Part shown: positions 21,947 to 32,975 of the stretch, piece by piece
Numbering within the stretch: the stretch's first letter is position 1
Layout of the letters: each line of letters starts with the position of its first letter
Origin: Adiantum capillus-veneris
Taxonomy: Eukaryota > Streptophyta > Polypodiopsida > Polypodiales > Pteridaceae
Reading direction: 5' to 3'
DNA length: 64,000 nucleotides
Assembly: GCA_014529385.2 (NCBI GenBank)
Contig: CM043967.1
Location: 86,913,278 to 86,977,277, forward strand
The notes under the pieces: generated by a model
Told to the model about the DNA's origin: nothing
Database searches by the model: none
The model's input: only the letters and a program-made list of their open reading frames with translations
Position numbers and translations under genes: made by a program

Positions 21947-23089
21947 TGTCAGGAGTTTTTTGGAGCAAGGAATTGCGCATATGTACATACACATGCATGG
22001 TGCATCAAATAAAGGATTGCCCATTTTCCAGAGCCAGGTGGTTATGTGGGGCCCACATGTGTACAGGTAGGACAGCATGTACATAGTGCATCGATTTTCA
22101 TCGTTACCAGCAGCAGTGTGTTTTTTCTACAATAATGAGGAGTTGGTAGCGCGTAAAACTTCTTGAGGAAGCTATCCGCGGGCCGATGACATGAGGTAAG
22201 CAGGTGCGTCAGATGGCATCTAGTGGCGTCAGGAGGCCGAACGGGGTCAATACTTGCACATGGATGAATACGAACACAACGTGGGTGTTTTCTTGTGAGA
22301 GTTATGCAGAAAGGTCATCATGAGGACCACTTTTTGGGGCCACTTCACGTGGTTGCGAGACGCATTATTGAAAAGAAACGAGTGCCAGGTGTGCGCATGG
22401 ATGCAACAGGGTGACAACTATGCACTGCGAGGTCAGTTTTTGGCCTGTTCGGGGTCCGTTTGAGGTCATCTAAAAGGCCAAGGGTGCCCAAATAATAAAG
22501 ATAAGTGTGGGAACTGAAAAAACGGAGAGAAGACCAGAAAAAACGTGGAGAAGAGAGGAGGAACAGCCACAGGTGTGTTTTTGGGATTTTTGCCTGGTTT
22601 GGTCGTAAACTGCTCATCTGATGTCAGATTTGAGCACTTTGACATTGCAGACTTGGGTTTTGGGCCGTTCCGAACGCGATGGCACTGTCCATTTTTCCAA
22701 ATTATTCACTCTTTTTCTGTTTTTTTGGCTGTGTAAGTTTCTCCTATAAGCAAAGCTTCTACTCCAATTTGTGATTGTATCTGGTATCTTTTACCCATAT
22801 TGTGTGAGCTATTTGCCCCATTGGTGTTGGCCCAAGATCAATTGTATCTAAACATCAGAAATTCTCCTCTTTTGAGGTGAGTTTTTTGGGTGTGTGTGTG
22901 TGTGTGTCTGTGTGGAGTGGGCAAGTGGATAGTCTCTCTCCTCTCACTTCAGAGGTGTGTTCCCTGTCTCGGCCAGGTGTGTTGTGTAAGCTGAGTGGTG
23001 CCCCATAGTGTGTGTGTGTGTGTGTATCATTCCAAGAGTGTGTGTCGGGTCGTTATAGAGGCGCTGTGTGTGTTTTCATCCCGCTCACA
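21947..23089 (+). repeat. family-1 5' LTR (1143 bp)
   Basis: The LTR runs from TGTCAGGAGTTTTTTGGAGC to CCCGCTCACA, just before the primer site. Positions 1-459 match 26466-26925 and the remainder matches the complement of 30670-31349; 460 plus 680 gives 1140 bp. GT-rich stretches lie in its 3' half (22890-23040). Confidence 0.9.
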
Positions 23090-23095
23090 TTCTTT

Positions 23096-23113
23096 TGGCG
23101 CCCCCACAGAGGA
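23096..23113 (+). other. family-1 primer-binding site
   Basis: TGGCGCCCCCACAGAGGA begins 6 bp after the LTR. The same site, with one change, follows the family-2 LTR (32905). It starts with the TGG that pairs to a tRNA CCA end; I did not identify the tRNA. Confidence 0.7.
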
Positions 23114-24142
23114 TCTTCTTCGAGTACCTTCTGCTTCGAGCTTCAAGCTTCGAGATTCGGGGCTACAGGTTACAGGTTACAGGTTACAGGGACAGGTACG
23201 GGTATAGGTGATTCACACAGGTACAGGTAGCTGGAGTACAGTGATATACTAGCAGTGATGTCACTTGCAGTTGTTGTGGGTATGCATCACTTGGCGCCTA
23301 TTTGAGCGCATTGTCTGCTGGATTGTACGTTACTTGTGGAAACTGCCATTGTATGCATTTGTGGAGCCATACTTTGTTGTATTTGGTAGTCCCAGACATT
23401 TCTGAGACTTGTTCTGGAAGATAGTCATTTCTGAGACTTGACTATACGCGATTTGCATTAGCCTTCGTGTGAGGGTCGATAGCGTGAGGTTTTTATTGAG
23501 CTGGGGGATTCTCAAATGTGGAGATCCTTTCGGTGATACAGGTAGCTGGAGCACCCTTTTCGTGACTTCGCCATAGGCTATGTACTAGTGAGTCCTATTT
23601 GATGCTCGGATTCTATTGTTGACAGTTTATGCATACATATACAGTCTATGTTTTGGGTTCTCATTGCTCTACTTCTGGGGAAACTCTGTCAAATGTTTTC
23701 CAAGTTATGATGGATGGTCTTTTGGTCTTTTAAGGCATTTATGCTCTTATGCTGCTGAAATTTTGGCAAAATTAGAGGATAAGTCAGGTGTGACTTCTTG
23801 GGAGCTGCATGGTTGGCTTTAATGGATGATCAAAATGGCCCTCAATTCACTCCATTTCATTTAACTCAAAGAATCCAGAGAAATGTTCATGTGTCCAGGA
23901 AGATTTTTTTCCAACAGCGCATAGTCTTTATGTTCGGGCCAAGAAGATTACGAGAGATCTTGGAATGTCCTTTGCCTGTTGTAATTCCGATGATGAACTA
24001 TGAAAACTCATTTTATGTGGATGTGTTTGTCCTTATCTAAAGTTGAGCTCCATTGAAGTTTCTGGGAATTGAGTCAGCAAAAGTTTTGGGTTCTTGCACG
24101 TGTGTTTGAAGGGGTTCTCAAAGCATTGAAACTTGGGTAGCC
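23114..24142 (+). other. family-1 leader with decayed pre-gag ORF
   Basis: The leader carries a (CAGGTTA)n-like run (23165-23235) and a ~65-bp block near 23455-23540 that recurs at 56525-56605. From about 23660 a frame reads CSYAAEILAKLEDKSGVTSW, shifts near 23820 and continues as FTPFHLTQRIQRNVHVSRK to a stop at 24038-24040. It looks coding but matches no family I know. Confidence 0.45.
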
Positions 24143-25260
24143 ATGGCTTTCTCTTATCTAGAGTTTCATGGAAGAAGTGATGAAAATGTGGAAGACTTTT
24201 TGGAAAAGATGGAGGTTGCCTACATTAGCAACCAGATTCATAACCCTGCGCAGAAGCTACACCTTCTCCAAATCTGTTTGAAGAGTGATGCACGAGTTTG
24301 GTCCAAATCATTTGAAGAGGAGTTGCGTGTGGCTAATCCACCTGTAAGATTGAGTTGGGACAATCTAAGGAATGGATTGGAAGTGGAGCTTGTGAAGATA
24401 GAAGATCCTGACAAAGTGTGGCAAGAAGTACAATCTTTAGTGCAAAAGAAAGTTGAGCCAGTAGATGCGTACATACGTAAGTTCTCATTAGCATGGGAGA
24501 GGATGTGCAAGGCTTTAGCACCACAGGTACCCCCGCCTAACATGATGAAGAAGGACAGATTCTTGGCTGGTCTTTGGGAGAATATACGTTGCCTAGGACA
24601 TATGAAGATGCACTAGAGGTGGCAAGGAACAAAGAGTGGAAGTTGAGGAAAATGAGCCAGTTAGGGGTGGAGTCTTTGCCCGTGAGGTCTGAATTTCAGC
24701 CTATAGAGTCTTTACAAGGTCGCATGTCAAGGGTTCATCATGAACCAGTGGTTCTTGTTACTACTTAGGTTATGCCAGCAGTGGTCACTACATCGGTGCA
24801 AGATGATGGGCTAAGGCAACACATGAGGCAAGTGGTAGATTTGATGAAGAATCTCAGCCTAAACATGCTAGGTCAAGTGGGAAATAATCGAGGTCAAGGG
24901 AGGTTTGCAAATCAGCCAGGAGGTGAAGAAAGGCCCAGGAATGGTGGTGGACAAAGCAATGGCAGGTTCTGGAGGCAGACACCCACATGTTATAATTGCG
25001 AAGCATTGGGCCACATCAGCCCACAATGTGATAAGCCACCAAGGATGGGGGGAGACATGTATCCATTGCCAAGACAGGTGCTAACTAGGTCAAATTATTA
25101 TGGCATCGAAATTAAAGGAGATGAAGGAACCAGTGGATTAACCCAAGAGGAAAAGGGAAAGACAAAAGTGCTAAGTGTAGTCACCTTGGAGAAGGCATCA
25201 AAGCTAGAGGATACATTAGTGATGCCTACTGGGAAGAGGACCACAGAGGAAAAGGAATGA
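24143..25260 (+). pseudogene. family-1 gag with zinc knuckle
   Basis: The frame opens MAFSYLEFHGRSDENVEDFL and has the Retrotrans_gag pattern (LKSDARVWSKSF; KVEPVDAYIRKFSLAWERM). A frameshift near 24580 moves it to TYEDALEVARNKEWKLRKM; a TAG at 24766-24768 follows. The nucleocapsid part carries one CCHC knuckle, CYNCEALGHISPQC (about 24990-25032), then a charged tail. Gag would package element RNA. It is broken at two places at least. Confidence 0.85.
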
Positions 25261-25488
25261 AGAAGTGCCCCAGGTCCTAGTAAGAAGAAAGGAAAGAGCC
25301 ATGAAGGCGATGATGTCAAGGCCAAGAGGAAAAGGAGAACTCGTGGAAAGTTCCATGTTTCAGATTTTCCACTAGCGGATGGGCAATTAAGCTATGACTT
25401 GAAGGAGGATCTGACAAGCAGGAAGACATATGTTACTTTTGGTCAGCTTACAGAGATGGTGCCTAAGCTAAAGAGATAGTGGAAGAGG

Positions 25489-26187
25489 ATGGTTAACCCA
25501 ATGGAGAAAGAGCCAGAGAGAGGTTCAGTAAAGGTGTTGGCAATGGATGAGCTACCACACATTTTTCCAATAGTAGATGTGTGGCATAAAAGTAAAAATC
25601 TAGGACAAGGTTATGTGGATGGTGGAGCCCGAATATGTGTCATAACACACTCATGCGTTGAGAAGATGGGTCTTACAGTGTTTGGGGTGTCAGGCTTTCG
25701 GATCAGATTGGCAAACCATCAGAAAGTAAAATGTTTGGGTGTTGTAAAGAGCTTAGAAGTGGAGGCATATGATGCAAAGGCAGTGGTTGATTTTCATGTG
25801 ATGCCAGCAGGGTTGGGAGCATATCCTATCATACAGGGTAGACCATGGTTATGTGCAGTGAGAGCTGTTCAAGATTGGAGACGTGGTACGATTAGTCTCT
25901 ATGGAAAGACAGGTGCCAAGAAGCTATATAATATGGACACAAGGAAACGATTGGAGGAGATTTATGAAGATGAGGATGAGTCTAGTGATGAAGACTATTC
26001 CACAGTGACAGATGAGGACAATGATAGCACTACTAGCAGTGATGAGGATGTTGACGTTGCATTTGTTTTGATGGACAAAGAAATCCAGGAGTCTGGTTTA
26101 GTTGCATTTGCGAATGAAGTTGAGGATGAAAGTGAAGTGATTGAAGGCTTGATGCAAACCAAGGTTGAATTGCCAAAGAAGCAGTAA
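25489..26187 (+). pseudogene. family-1 aspartic protease and acidic tail
   Basis: The frame encodes a retropepsin-like domain: FPIVDVWHKSKNLGQGYVDG with GA following (active site DGG rather than DTG/DSG), MGLTVFGV, and the second half YPIIQGRPWL. DGG also occurs in the family-2 protease here. The C-terminal 80 residues are very acidic (DEDNDSTTSSDEDVDV). The domain would cleave the polyprotein. No reverse transcriptase follows; a further open segment runs 26188-26412 (FPWEPGGTLIKLLMQGM) and then a purine-rich tract leads to the 3' LTR. Confidence 0.8.
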
Positions 26188-26444
26188 TTGATGACACAAA
26201 TGATCAGTGGAGACCTCTCAACTATGGAGAAGGAGAGATATGTGCACATGCAGGTCTATGACAAAATAGTTGATGGTTTTCTTGATGTAAGGTTGATATA
26301 TGGCATCTCTACAGGTTTTCCTTGGGAACCAGGTGGAACCTTGATTAAGCTTTTGATGCAAGGAATGCCAAGTGTTTTTGTGTGGGATCCATGTGGAATG
26401 AGCATCTACTAGTGTTGTTTCTGCTGAGCATGAATGCTCTAGCA

Positions 26445-26465
26445 GGCTAGGGGGTGGGAAAATTA
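26445..26465 (+). other. family-1 polypurine tract
   Basis: GCTAGGGGGTGGGAAAATTA lies immediately upstream of the LTR start TGTCACGAG. Confidence 0.65.
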
Positions 26466-26925
26466 TGTCACGAGTTTTTTGGAGCACGGAATTGCGCATA
26501 TGTACATACACATGCATGGTGCATCAAATAAAGGATTGCCCATTTTCCAAAGCCAGGTGGTTATGTGGGGCCCACATGTGTACAGGTAGGACAACATGTA
26601 CATAGTGCATCGATTTTCATCGTTACCGGTAGCAGCGTGTTTTTTCTACAATAATGAGGAGTTGGTAGCGCGTAAAACTTCTCGAGGAAGCTATCCGTGG
26701 GCCGACGACATGAGGTAAGCAGGTGCGTCAGATGGCATCTAGTGGCGTCAGGAGGTCGAACAGGGTCAATACTTGCACGTGGATGAATACGGACACAACA
26801 TGGGTGTTTTCTTGTGAGAGTTATGCAGAAAGGTCATCATGAGGACCACTTCTTGGGGCCACTTCACGTGGTTGCGAGACGCATTATTGAAAAGAAATGA
26901 GTGCCAGGTGTGCGCATGGATGCAG
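26466..26925 (+). repeat. family-1 3' LTR, first 460 bp
   Basis: This is nearly identical to 21947-22405 and stops abruptly after ATGGATGCAG, where 13 bp of the family-2 LTR end begin. Confidence 0.92.
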
Positions 26926-26938
26926 TGACGAGAGCAAA
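26926..26938 (-). repeat. 13-bp stub of the family-2 LTR end
   Basis: TGACGAGAGCAAA is the exact reverse complement of the last 13 bp of LTR 31350-32902. Unrelated sequence follows. This marks the left inversion breakpoint. Confidence 0.8.
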
Positions 26939-28560
26939 TGCTAATTCTGTAAGCCAGAGTGCTCCCCAAGGCCTCAAATAGCTCCTAGATTTTTGGAGCT
27001 TTTACTAAAAACATGAAACAACTTTTGAAAGTTAACTTTGGAAAAAACCGTCCAATTTTTCCTACAAAGGATAACTCTATAACCAATATATAGCAAGGAA
27101 TGAGACCGTGAGTAAACTAGATCGCACCGTGGTACCCCAATATACTTATGACACTTAACGTACCATCTCGGTGTATTTATGATGAAACTTTGAAGAATAA
27201 TTCTCGTAAAAGTTGTGTTCAATCTCATTTCTATATTGTATGTCCGTTTTCACCCATACAATGACTGAAAATAACATTTTTGAATTTATATAATTTTAAA
27301 AAGAAAATTGTTGTTCAAGAACACTCAAAAGCATGAAAAGCTAAACATAGCATAAAAACAAAAAAAAAACTTTTTAAAAATTGAAACACAACTTTTCCTA
27401 GCCTACTTGAACTAGAAAATGAATCCGCTTTTCATTAAAAAGTGTACAAAAGTAAAAACATAGCATGAAAAGCACTTTAAAATTGGATTCCAAATACAAG
27501 CAGGTGATAGGAAATTAGCACCAACCATACCAATTTGAGCATGCCTCTTTGGTGCTACACCGAGTGTTTAGACCAAGCAAAGGAAATATCCTAGCTGTGT
27601 AGGTCCTTCAACCCCCAATGTAGTAACCATATAGATGAGCCTAACAAAAAACCAAAAAGATCTAAGTAGCACTCCCAATCCATCAATGTCGCAAGTCAGA
27701 GATCCTTTCATCTAGCACTTACCGATGTAGGTGACCCTAATCTTGTGTCTACACTATCATGAGAAACATAACACATGAGTCGAATGAAAATAGCATCTTT
27801 CATATGCACAAACAATCCTTTCCAAAGAATCTAGGTCTCCATCCTTACACCTCTATCATAATCCATCAAAACCACTTCATAATCCAATCCAAAGACCATA
27901 AAGCAGAATACAATCCCATCACATGGGTGAGCACTCCACCCTACTCTGGGTGATACACATCCATTTTACAAAATCACTGAAGCATATAACATGGATGCAA
28001 AAATTTCAATAGTATTTAGCAGCACAACATACCCAAACAAAATAATTGAAGATTCACATCAACTTCCACAACCAAACCATAAGGTGTCTTTAGCCCTTGA
28101 CCAACGAGAGGTCCCCAACCCAAAGACTCTAAAGTCGCGATGGTGTCCTTCACATGTCTCTAGGCCTAATAAAAAAATTTAGAGTCTCTAAGTAAGAAAA
28201 ATCAAAGGAACAAGCCCTTACCATTGGGAATTGCTTGGGACTATATCCCTAGAAATGACCTAGTCCTATTTGGCAAGTGGAATTAGGACAAAATCTAAAA
28301 ACCCTGAACAAAAATTGGCCCTATAACCTCTCCAAACTACATGAGTGAGAGAATACCCATTTGTGGACTCCCCTTCCACTGAAGAAGTTTACTAAACATT
28401 AATTATGGGTGTGAGCATGGAATGTTTTTTATATACTTGGTGTCCATGGACACCAAGTATGATATTATGCATGGCACCATAGCTGAGTCTTAAGTAAAAC
28501 ATTTTTAAAAAGTGTATTTAAAAATTATTTCCTTCACAACATCACTACTTTGAACTTTTG
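26939..28560. other. non-coding flank, inverted segment
   Basis: No coding frame is convincing. Two patches match, in reverse complement, the region beyond the right breakpoint: TAAACACTCGGTGTAGCACC (27548-27580 versus 41080-41103) and a ~150-bp stretch around the GAGTAGGGTGGAGTGCTCA phrase (27820-27990 versus 42800-42945). An unclassified dispersed repeat is therefore present on both sides. Confidence 0.5.
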
Positions 28561-28572
28561 AGAATTAGCAAA

Positions 28573-28573
28573 T

Positions 28574-28647
<74 letters not shown>

Positions 28648-28670
28648 TGTGTGTGTGTGTGTGTGTGCGC
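28573..28670 (+). repeat. (CT)n(GT)n microsatellite
   Basis: About 34 CT units run directly into about 11 GT units. A second, longer (GT)n tract lies at 28736-28800. Confidence 0.95.
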
Positions 28671-28733
28671 GTACGCAAGACCTTTAAAGTCTCTTGGGAT
28701 AGATTCCTACAACGTTGAAATTATCTTCTTCTC

Positions 28734-28801
<68 letters not shown>

Positions 28802-29303
28802 ATGCTAATAAAAAGAGGAAAATGATATAACCTTTCTATCACCCAAGTGTGGGAGATTGATTATGCCTTTTCCCTCTTGAATAACATGTCTTGAGTTCAA
28901 CTCTCTCTCTTGGCTAGATATTTAAAGTCTCTTGGGATAGTTTCCTACCACGTTAAAACTCTCTTCTTCTCAGGTGTGTGTGTGGGTGCTAATAAAAAGG
29001 GGAAAGTTGTATAACCTTTCTATCACTCAAGTGTGGTAGATTGATTATGCCATTTCCCTCTTGAATAACAGGTCTTGAGTTCAACTCTCCTCATCGGCTA
29101 GATCTTTAAGGTCTCTTGAAATAGCTTCCTACGATGTTAAAACTCTCTTCTTCTTGGGGGTGTGTGTGTGTGTGTGTGTGTGCAAATAAAAAGAGAAAGA
29201 TGGTATAACCTTTCTATCACCCAAGTTTGGTAGATTGGTTATGCCATTTTCCTCTTGAATAACAAGTCTTGAGTTCACTTCTCCTCATCACCTAGATCTT
29301 TCA
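28671..29303 (+). repeat. tRNA-like tandem repeat, inverted block
   Basis: Three to four units of the 20262-21946 repeat are present in the opposite orientation. One unit shows the A-box-like TGTGGTAGATTGATTATGC (29032-29050) and B-box-like AGTTCAACTCT (29078-29088). The block continues at 30641-30669 after the terminal-inverted-repeat element. Confidence 0.85.
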
Positions 29304-30637
29304 CACTAGGTTGGTAACCTAACAGGACATAAAAGTGTACTTTCAGGGTTTTGAAAAAAACCTCCAAAACCATAGTAGATCCACTCATTTTGTAAAATCC
29401 TTTCATGAGGTTATAGTTGAAGGCCTACTAAACCTGGAAAAGATAATAAACTTGTAAAATTTCTCATCTTTTGGTCACACCAAGCCTCGAAAGTTGATGG
29501 ACCAGTGAATTTTCATCAAAACAGTCATTTCTTATGTTTTGTTGCATAAAAATAAGACTAGGGATTTTTGTAGGACTTGAGATAAATTCCCTAGTTAACT
29601 TCAATCGGTTGGTGATCAGAACTTATGATTGCTTCTCACTCACTATTTTTTGTTTTGCCAAAATAAATAGGTACAAAAAGTTGAATTTTTACCATTCCGC
29701 AAACCTATCATCAGAGTTTCTATAGCCATGCTCAATACAAATAATATATGCATGTTTTCTTAGTTCCCTATTGTCCTTTATGCTCATAAGGAGCCATGGA
29801 GCATGTCAAAAGAATAATACATCTCTTACCAAGGGGAATCTTGGGGACAAAGATGAAGTGTTAAATACAGCAAACATGAAAAAACTGGGTTGAACATTAT
29901 GAGTTGTAGAATCCCATAGAAACTTTTCAATATCTAGCCAAATTTAATCCTTATGACTAGATATGGTTACTACCTACAAAATGCATGTAGTTGTCACAAG
30001 AAACTAACAATATTGAAAAAGCTATACTTGATATACGAGAATGTTTTGTTTTCTCCCATAATTGAAAAAATCAACCATGGTTGTGTACCAAAATAGGGTA
30101 TTAGGTGCCCCAAAACTCAAGGAATGTTAGCTTTATGTTACAATATGCGACATAGAAAATCAAAAATGAATTTAGATATCATGAAATCCACCAAAAAAAT
30201 CATAGAAGAGCTAAAATTGGCTAAAAAACATGATTTGACAATTTTTGTAATTTGGTCATAACTTACAACTTTAATATTTATTTCTCCCTAGAAGCATCAG
30301 GACATGTTGAGGACTACTAAAGATAGTTCTCTAGCATTATAGACCTCACAAACATGAATTCTAGAGTGGTATAGTTGCAAAAAGTTGAAAAAAGCCAAAA
30401 ACAGGACCCGTTTTTTCACACAGTTTAGGTTGTGAAATGTTGTGCAAGGACAATGTTAAAGATGGAATTGATATTCCAAAAAAATGTCGAGTTTTTTTCA
30501 GCTAATGAGACAACTTTCTAGATAGATAGCACCTCAAAATCCATTTTGAAACTCTTGACATAATTCAAGGAAAATGGTCATTTCACAAGACATAAAAGTG
30601 TCCCAAGACATAAAAGTGTCCCATTACCAACCTAGTG
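29304..30637. mobile_element. 1.33-kb terminal-inverted-repeat element 'A', TTAA target
   Basis: The ends are CACTAGGTTGGTAA and its exact complement, with subterminal copies of GACATAAAAGTGT at both ends (doubled on the right). The flanks are TTCA and TTAA; neighbouring empty monomers read GATCTTTAAGGTC, so the target was TTAA with one copy mutated. There is no transposase frame. Its relatives here are 54468-55684 and a fragment at about 50560-51090. Confidence 0.78.
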
Positions 30638-30640
30638 TTA

Positions 30641-30669
30641 AGGTCTCTTGGGATAGTTTCCTATGACGT
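30641..30669 (+). repeat. tRNA-like repeat remnant and ACGT duplication
   Basis: AAGGTCTCTTGGGATAGTTT and onward matches the tRNA-like monomer and ends in ACGT (30666-30669), directly abutting the inverted end of the family-1 LTR. It pairs with ACGT at 21943-21946. Confidence 0.8.
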
Positions 30670-31349
30670 TGTGAGCGGGATGAAAACACATACTACGCCT
30701 CGATAAAGACCCGACACACACTCTTGGAATGATACACACACACACTATGGGGCACCACTCGGATTACACAACACACCTGGCCGAGACAGGGAACACACCT
30801 CTGAAGTGAGAGGAGAGAGACTATCCACTTGCCCACTCCACACAGACACACACACACATCCAAAAAACTCAGCTCAAAAGAGGATAATTTCTTATGTTTA
30901 GATACAATTGAGCTTGGGCCAACACCAATGGGACAAATAGCTCACACAATATGGGTAAAAGATACCAGATACAATCACAAATTGGAGCAGAAGCTTCGCT
31001 CATAGGAGAAACTTACACAGCCAAAATAGCAGAAAAAGAGTGAATAATTTAGAAAAATGGACAGTGCCATCACGTCCGGAATGACCCAAAACCCAAGTCT
31101 ACAATGTCAAAGTGCTCAAATCCGACATCGGATGAGCAGTTAACGACAAAAACAGGCTCCAAAAACCCCAAAAACACACCTACGACTGTTCCTCCTCTCT
31201 TCTCCACGTTTTTTCTGGTCTTCTCTCACTTTTTTCAGTTCCCACACTTAGCTTTATTAGTTGGGCACCCTTGGCCTTTTAGATGACCTCAAACGGACCC
31301 CGAATAGGCCAAAAATTGACCTCGCAGTGCAGAGTTGTCACCCTGCTGC
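30670..31349 (-). repeat. family-1 3' LTR, last 680 bp, inverted
   Basis: This is the reverse complement of about 22402-23089. It begins TGTGAGCGGG at the outer LTR end and stops at CCCTGCTGC where the family-2 LTR starts. With 26466-26925 it rebuilds one LTR of about 1140 bp sharing GCAG at the junction. Confidence 0.9.
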
Positions 31350-32182
31350 TGATGGGGGCTTTTCACAAGCCAAGCTTCCATACCCCTCTTCTCTCGTCCC
31401 CACCCCATGAAAACTCCCTCTTAGGGAGGGAGTGATAAAAGGCATTGGAAAAAGTAAGAAAAAAATAAAGTATGATTATGTAAATATATAAGAAAGGTAA
31501 AATAGGCCACCTCATGCCTGCGGGGTAGCCCATCCCCACCTTGCCTCCTTTTTCTTCACTGTTGCCCTGCCGTGTGTCCCTTTTCCTCTCCTCCACTCAA
31601 AAGGTCAACCCCCTCTCTCTTCCCCTTGTCCTTTCTCCTTTCTCTCTCCCCTCAATCTACCCCGCCTCTCACCAATAATGCATTATAACTCACCAATAAT
31701 GCACCCTAACTCACATGCAACTTACCCTATCTTCAAAAATAGTATACCCCACCCCCTCTTTCTCTCTCCTATCATATCCCATGACCCAAATATCCCCCTC
31801 TCTCTCTCTAAAGGGCGCCATATCTCTTGTCTTGTAGCTAAATAACCTCCCCCACACTCACACACACTCAGTTTCACTGAAAAAGGTGCCCACAGACCCA
31901 TCCCCACCCGGTGGTTACCTGATTTTTCTTGTGTTCACACACATCTGCACACAGATTCACCTCTGAGCACACTCCCCTCTCTCCCCTCTTGTAATTACTT
32001 TATTCTCCATCTCACCTCTCACTTTTTTTTCATCAACCCATCTCTCTCTCTTAGTCTCTCTCTCATGAGACTGCTGTTCTGGCACATATACACACAGCCA
32101 AGTGGGGCCCACAGTCACATGGCCTATGTAGATAATGATTTCTTCATTTCTAAATTCTATAATTCCTCCCCCTCCTCCCCCA

Positions 32183-32189
32183 TATAAAG
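32183..32189 (+). promoter_or_regulatory. TATA box of family-2 LTR
   Basis: CCCCCATATAAAGAGGGG gives a TATAAAG core, conserved in the other LTR at about 40317. The transcript start would be expected about 30 bp downstream. Confidence 0.6.
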
Positions 32190-32494
32190 AGGGGTCACCA
32201 TCACACTAAACACACACACACCATCACCAAAGAGTACACTATGCACTGTGTGTGCCTAGTGCACACACACACACACCCACAACATCACCATCACCGCAAT
32301 CACCATGCTCGTCTTAAGCATGACCTCTACACCCTTGGGCTATGGAAGATGAAGAGAAACTAAATGAAGGATGATGGCCGTAACCCTCGTGCGAGTCTTC
32401 GCCATCAACTCCCACCTTTCCGCCATGTGCTCTACCACGCTCTCCCTTCTCATTCCCCTACCCTATGCTGCCCATTTCATCGCCTTATTCTCTA

Positions 32495-32500
32495 AATAAA
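32495..32500 (+). promoter_or_regulatory. poly(A) signal of family-2 LTR
   Basis: CTCTAAATAAAGCTTGAGG contains AATAAA about 310 bp after the TATA box, as expected at the end of the LTR R region. It is conserved in the 39506 copy. Confidence 0.5.
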
Positions 32501-32904
32501 GCTTGAGGTTTTGTGAGTATGTTTTCTTGCAATTTTTTTCCCATGTGAGGTGTGCGGAATCGCCACCTAGTCTTGTGTTTGGAGTGATCTTGTGTATGTG
32601 TGAAGGGTGTGTGGATTCGCCATCCTTTTGTGGTGCCTAAGTACTAAGCCGCTATACCGCCTCTCTCACTCTCTCTCTCTCTTTCTCTCACTTGATCTCA
32701 TTCCCTTTCCTCTTCATCATTGCTCCCAAGAATCCATCTCTCTTGGATGAAAACTTTGTTATGGTGTTGTGTTGTTTGCGTCCTAGCCGCTGAAGCTACG
32801 TGGTGCCCCCTGTTTGCTTTACCATGACAGGCTCGAGGCGTGCCATTCGGTCCCCGGTGTTTTAGAGGCCGTCGGGGTTCGGGGTTCGCTTTGCTCTCGT
32901 CATT

Positions 32905-32922
32905 TGGCGCCCCCACTGAGGA
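32905..32922 (+). other. family-2 primer-binding site
   Basis: TGGCGCCCCCACTGAGGA begins two bases after the LTR. It is shared with family 1. Confidence 0.7.
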
Positions 32923-32975
32923 TCTTTTCATGAAACCCTTCATATTATTAGACTGAAACCCCTAAACTATTGTGA

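Larger units (their letters stand above)
21947..26925 (+). mobile_element. family-1 Tat-type element, gag-protease only
   Basis: The 5' LTR (21947-23089), primer-binding site, gag, zinc knuckle, protease and the first 460 bp of the 3' LTR are present. Reverse transcriptase, RNase H and integrase are absent between the protease tail (26187) and the 3' LTR (26466). The rest of the 3' LTR is at 30670-31349, inverted. Flanking ACGT is found at 21943-21946 and, inverted, at 30666-30669. The protease and the primer site resemble those of family 2, which would have to supply RT and integrase in trans. Confidence 0.88.
31350..32902 (+). repeat. family-2 5' LTR (1553 bp)
   Basis: TGATGGGGGCTTTTCACAAG to TGCTCTCGTCA. 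It includes pyrimidine-rich blocks, a TATA box, AATAAA and short CA and TC microsatellites. A 25-30-bp stretch around CTCACCAATAATGCA is duplicated here but single in the copy at 39506. Confidence 0.9.

Noticed and set aside
20262-29303. Functional tRNA genes in the tandem repeat
   Set aside because: A-box and B-box resemblance is partial and no clean acceptor stem could be paired by eye; reported as tRNA-like repeat instead.
29304-30637. Ordinary CACTA element with a 3-bp duplication
   Set aside because: The 3-bp flanks do not match at either element (TCA/TTA and TAA/TTA), while TTAA matches at B and, with one change, at A and its empty site.
26926-31349. Two independent truncated family-1 LTRs instead of one split LTR
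   Set aside because: The lengths add to one LTR, the GCAG junction is shared, and the 13-bp family-2 stub fits exactly; coincidence is unlikely.
31363-31907. Repeated frames in the family-2 LTRs (also 39519-40042)
   Set aside because: They are identical because the LTR is repeated; they cross promoter and pyrimidine-rich sequence and show no domain.
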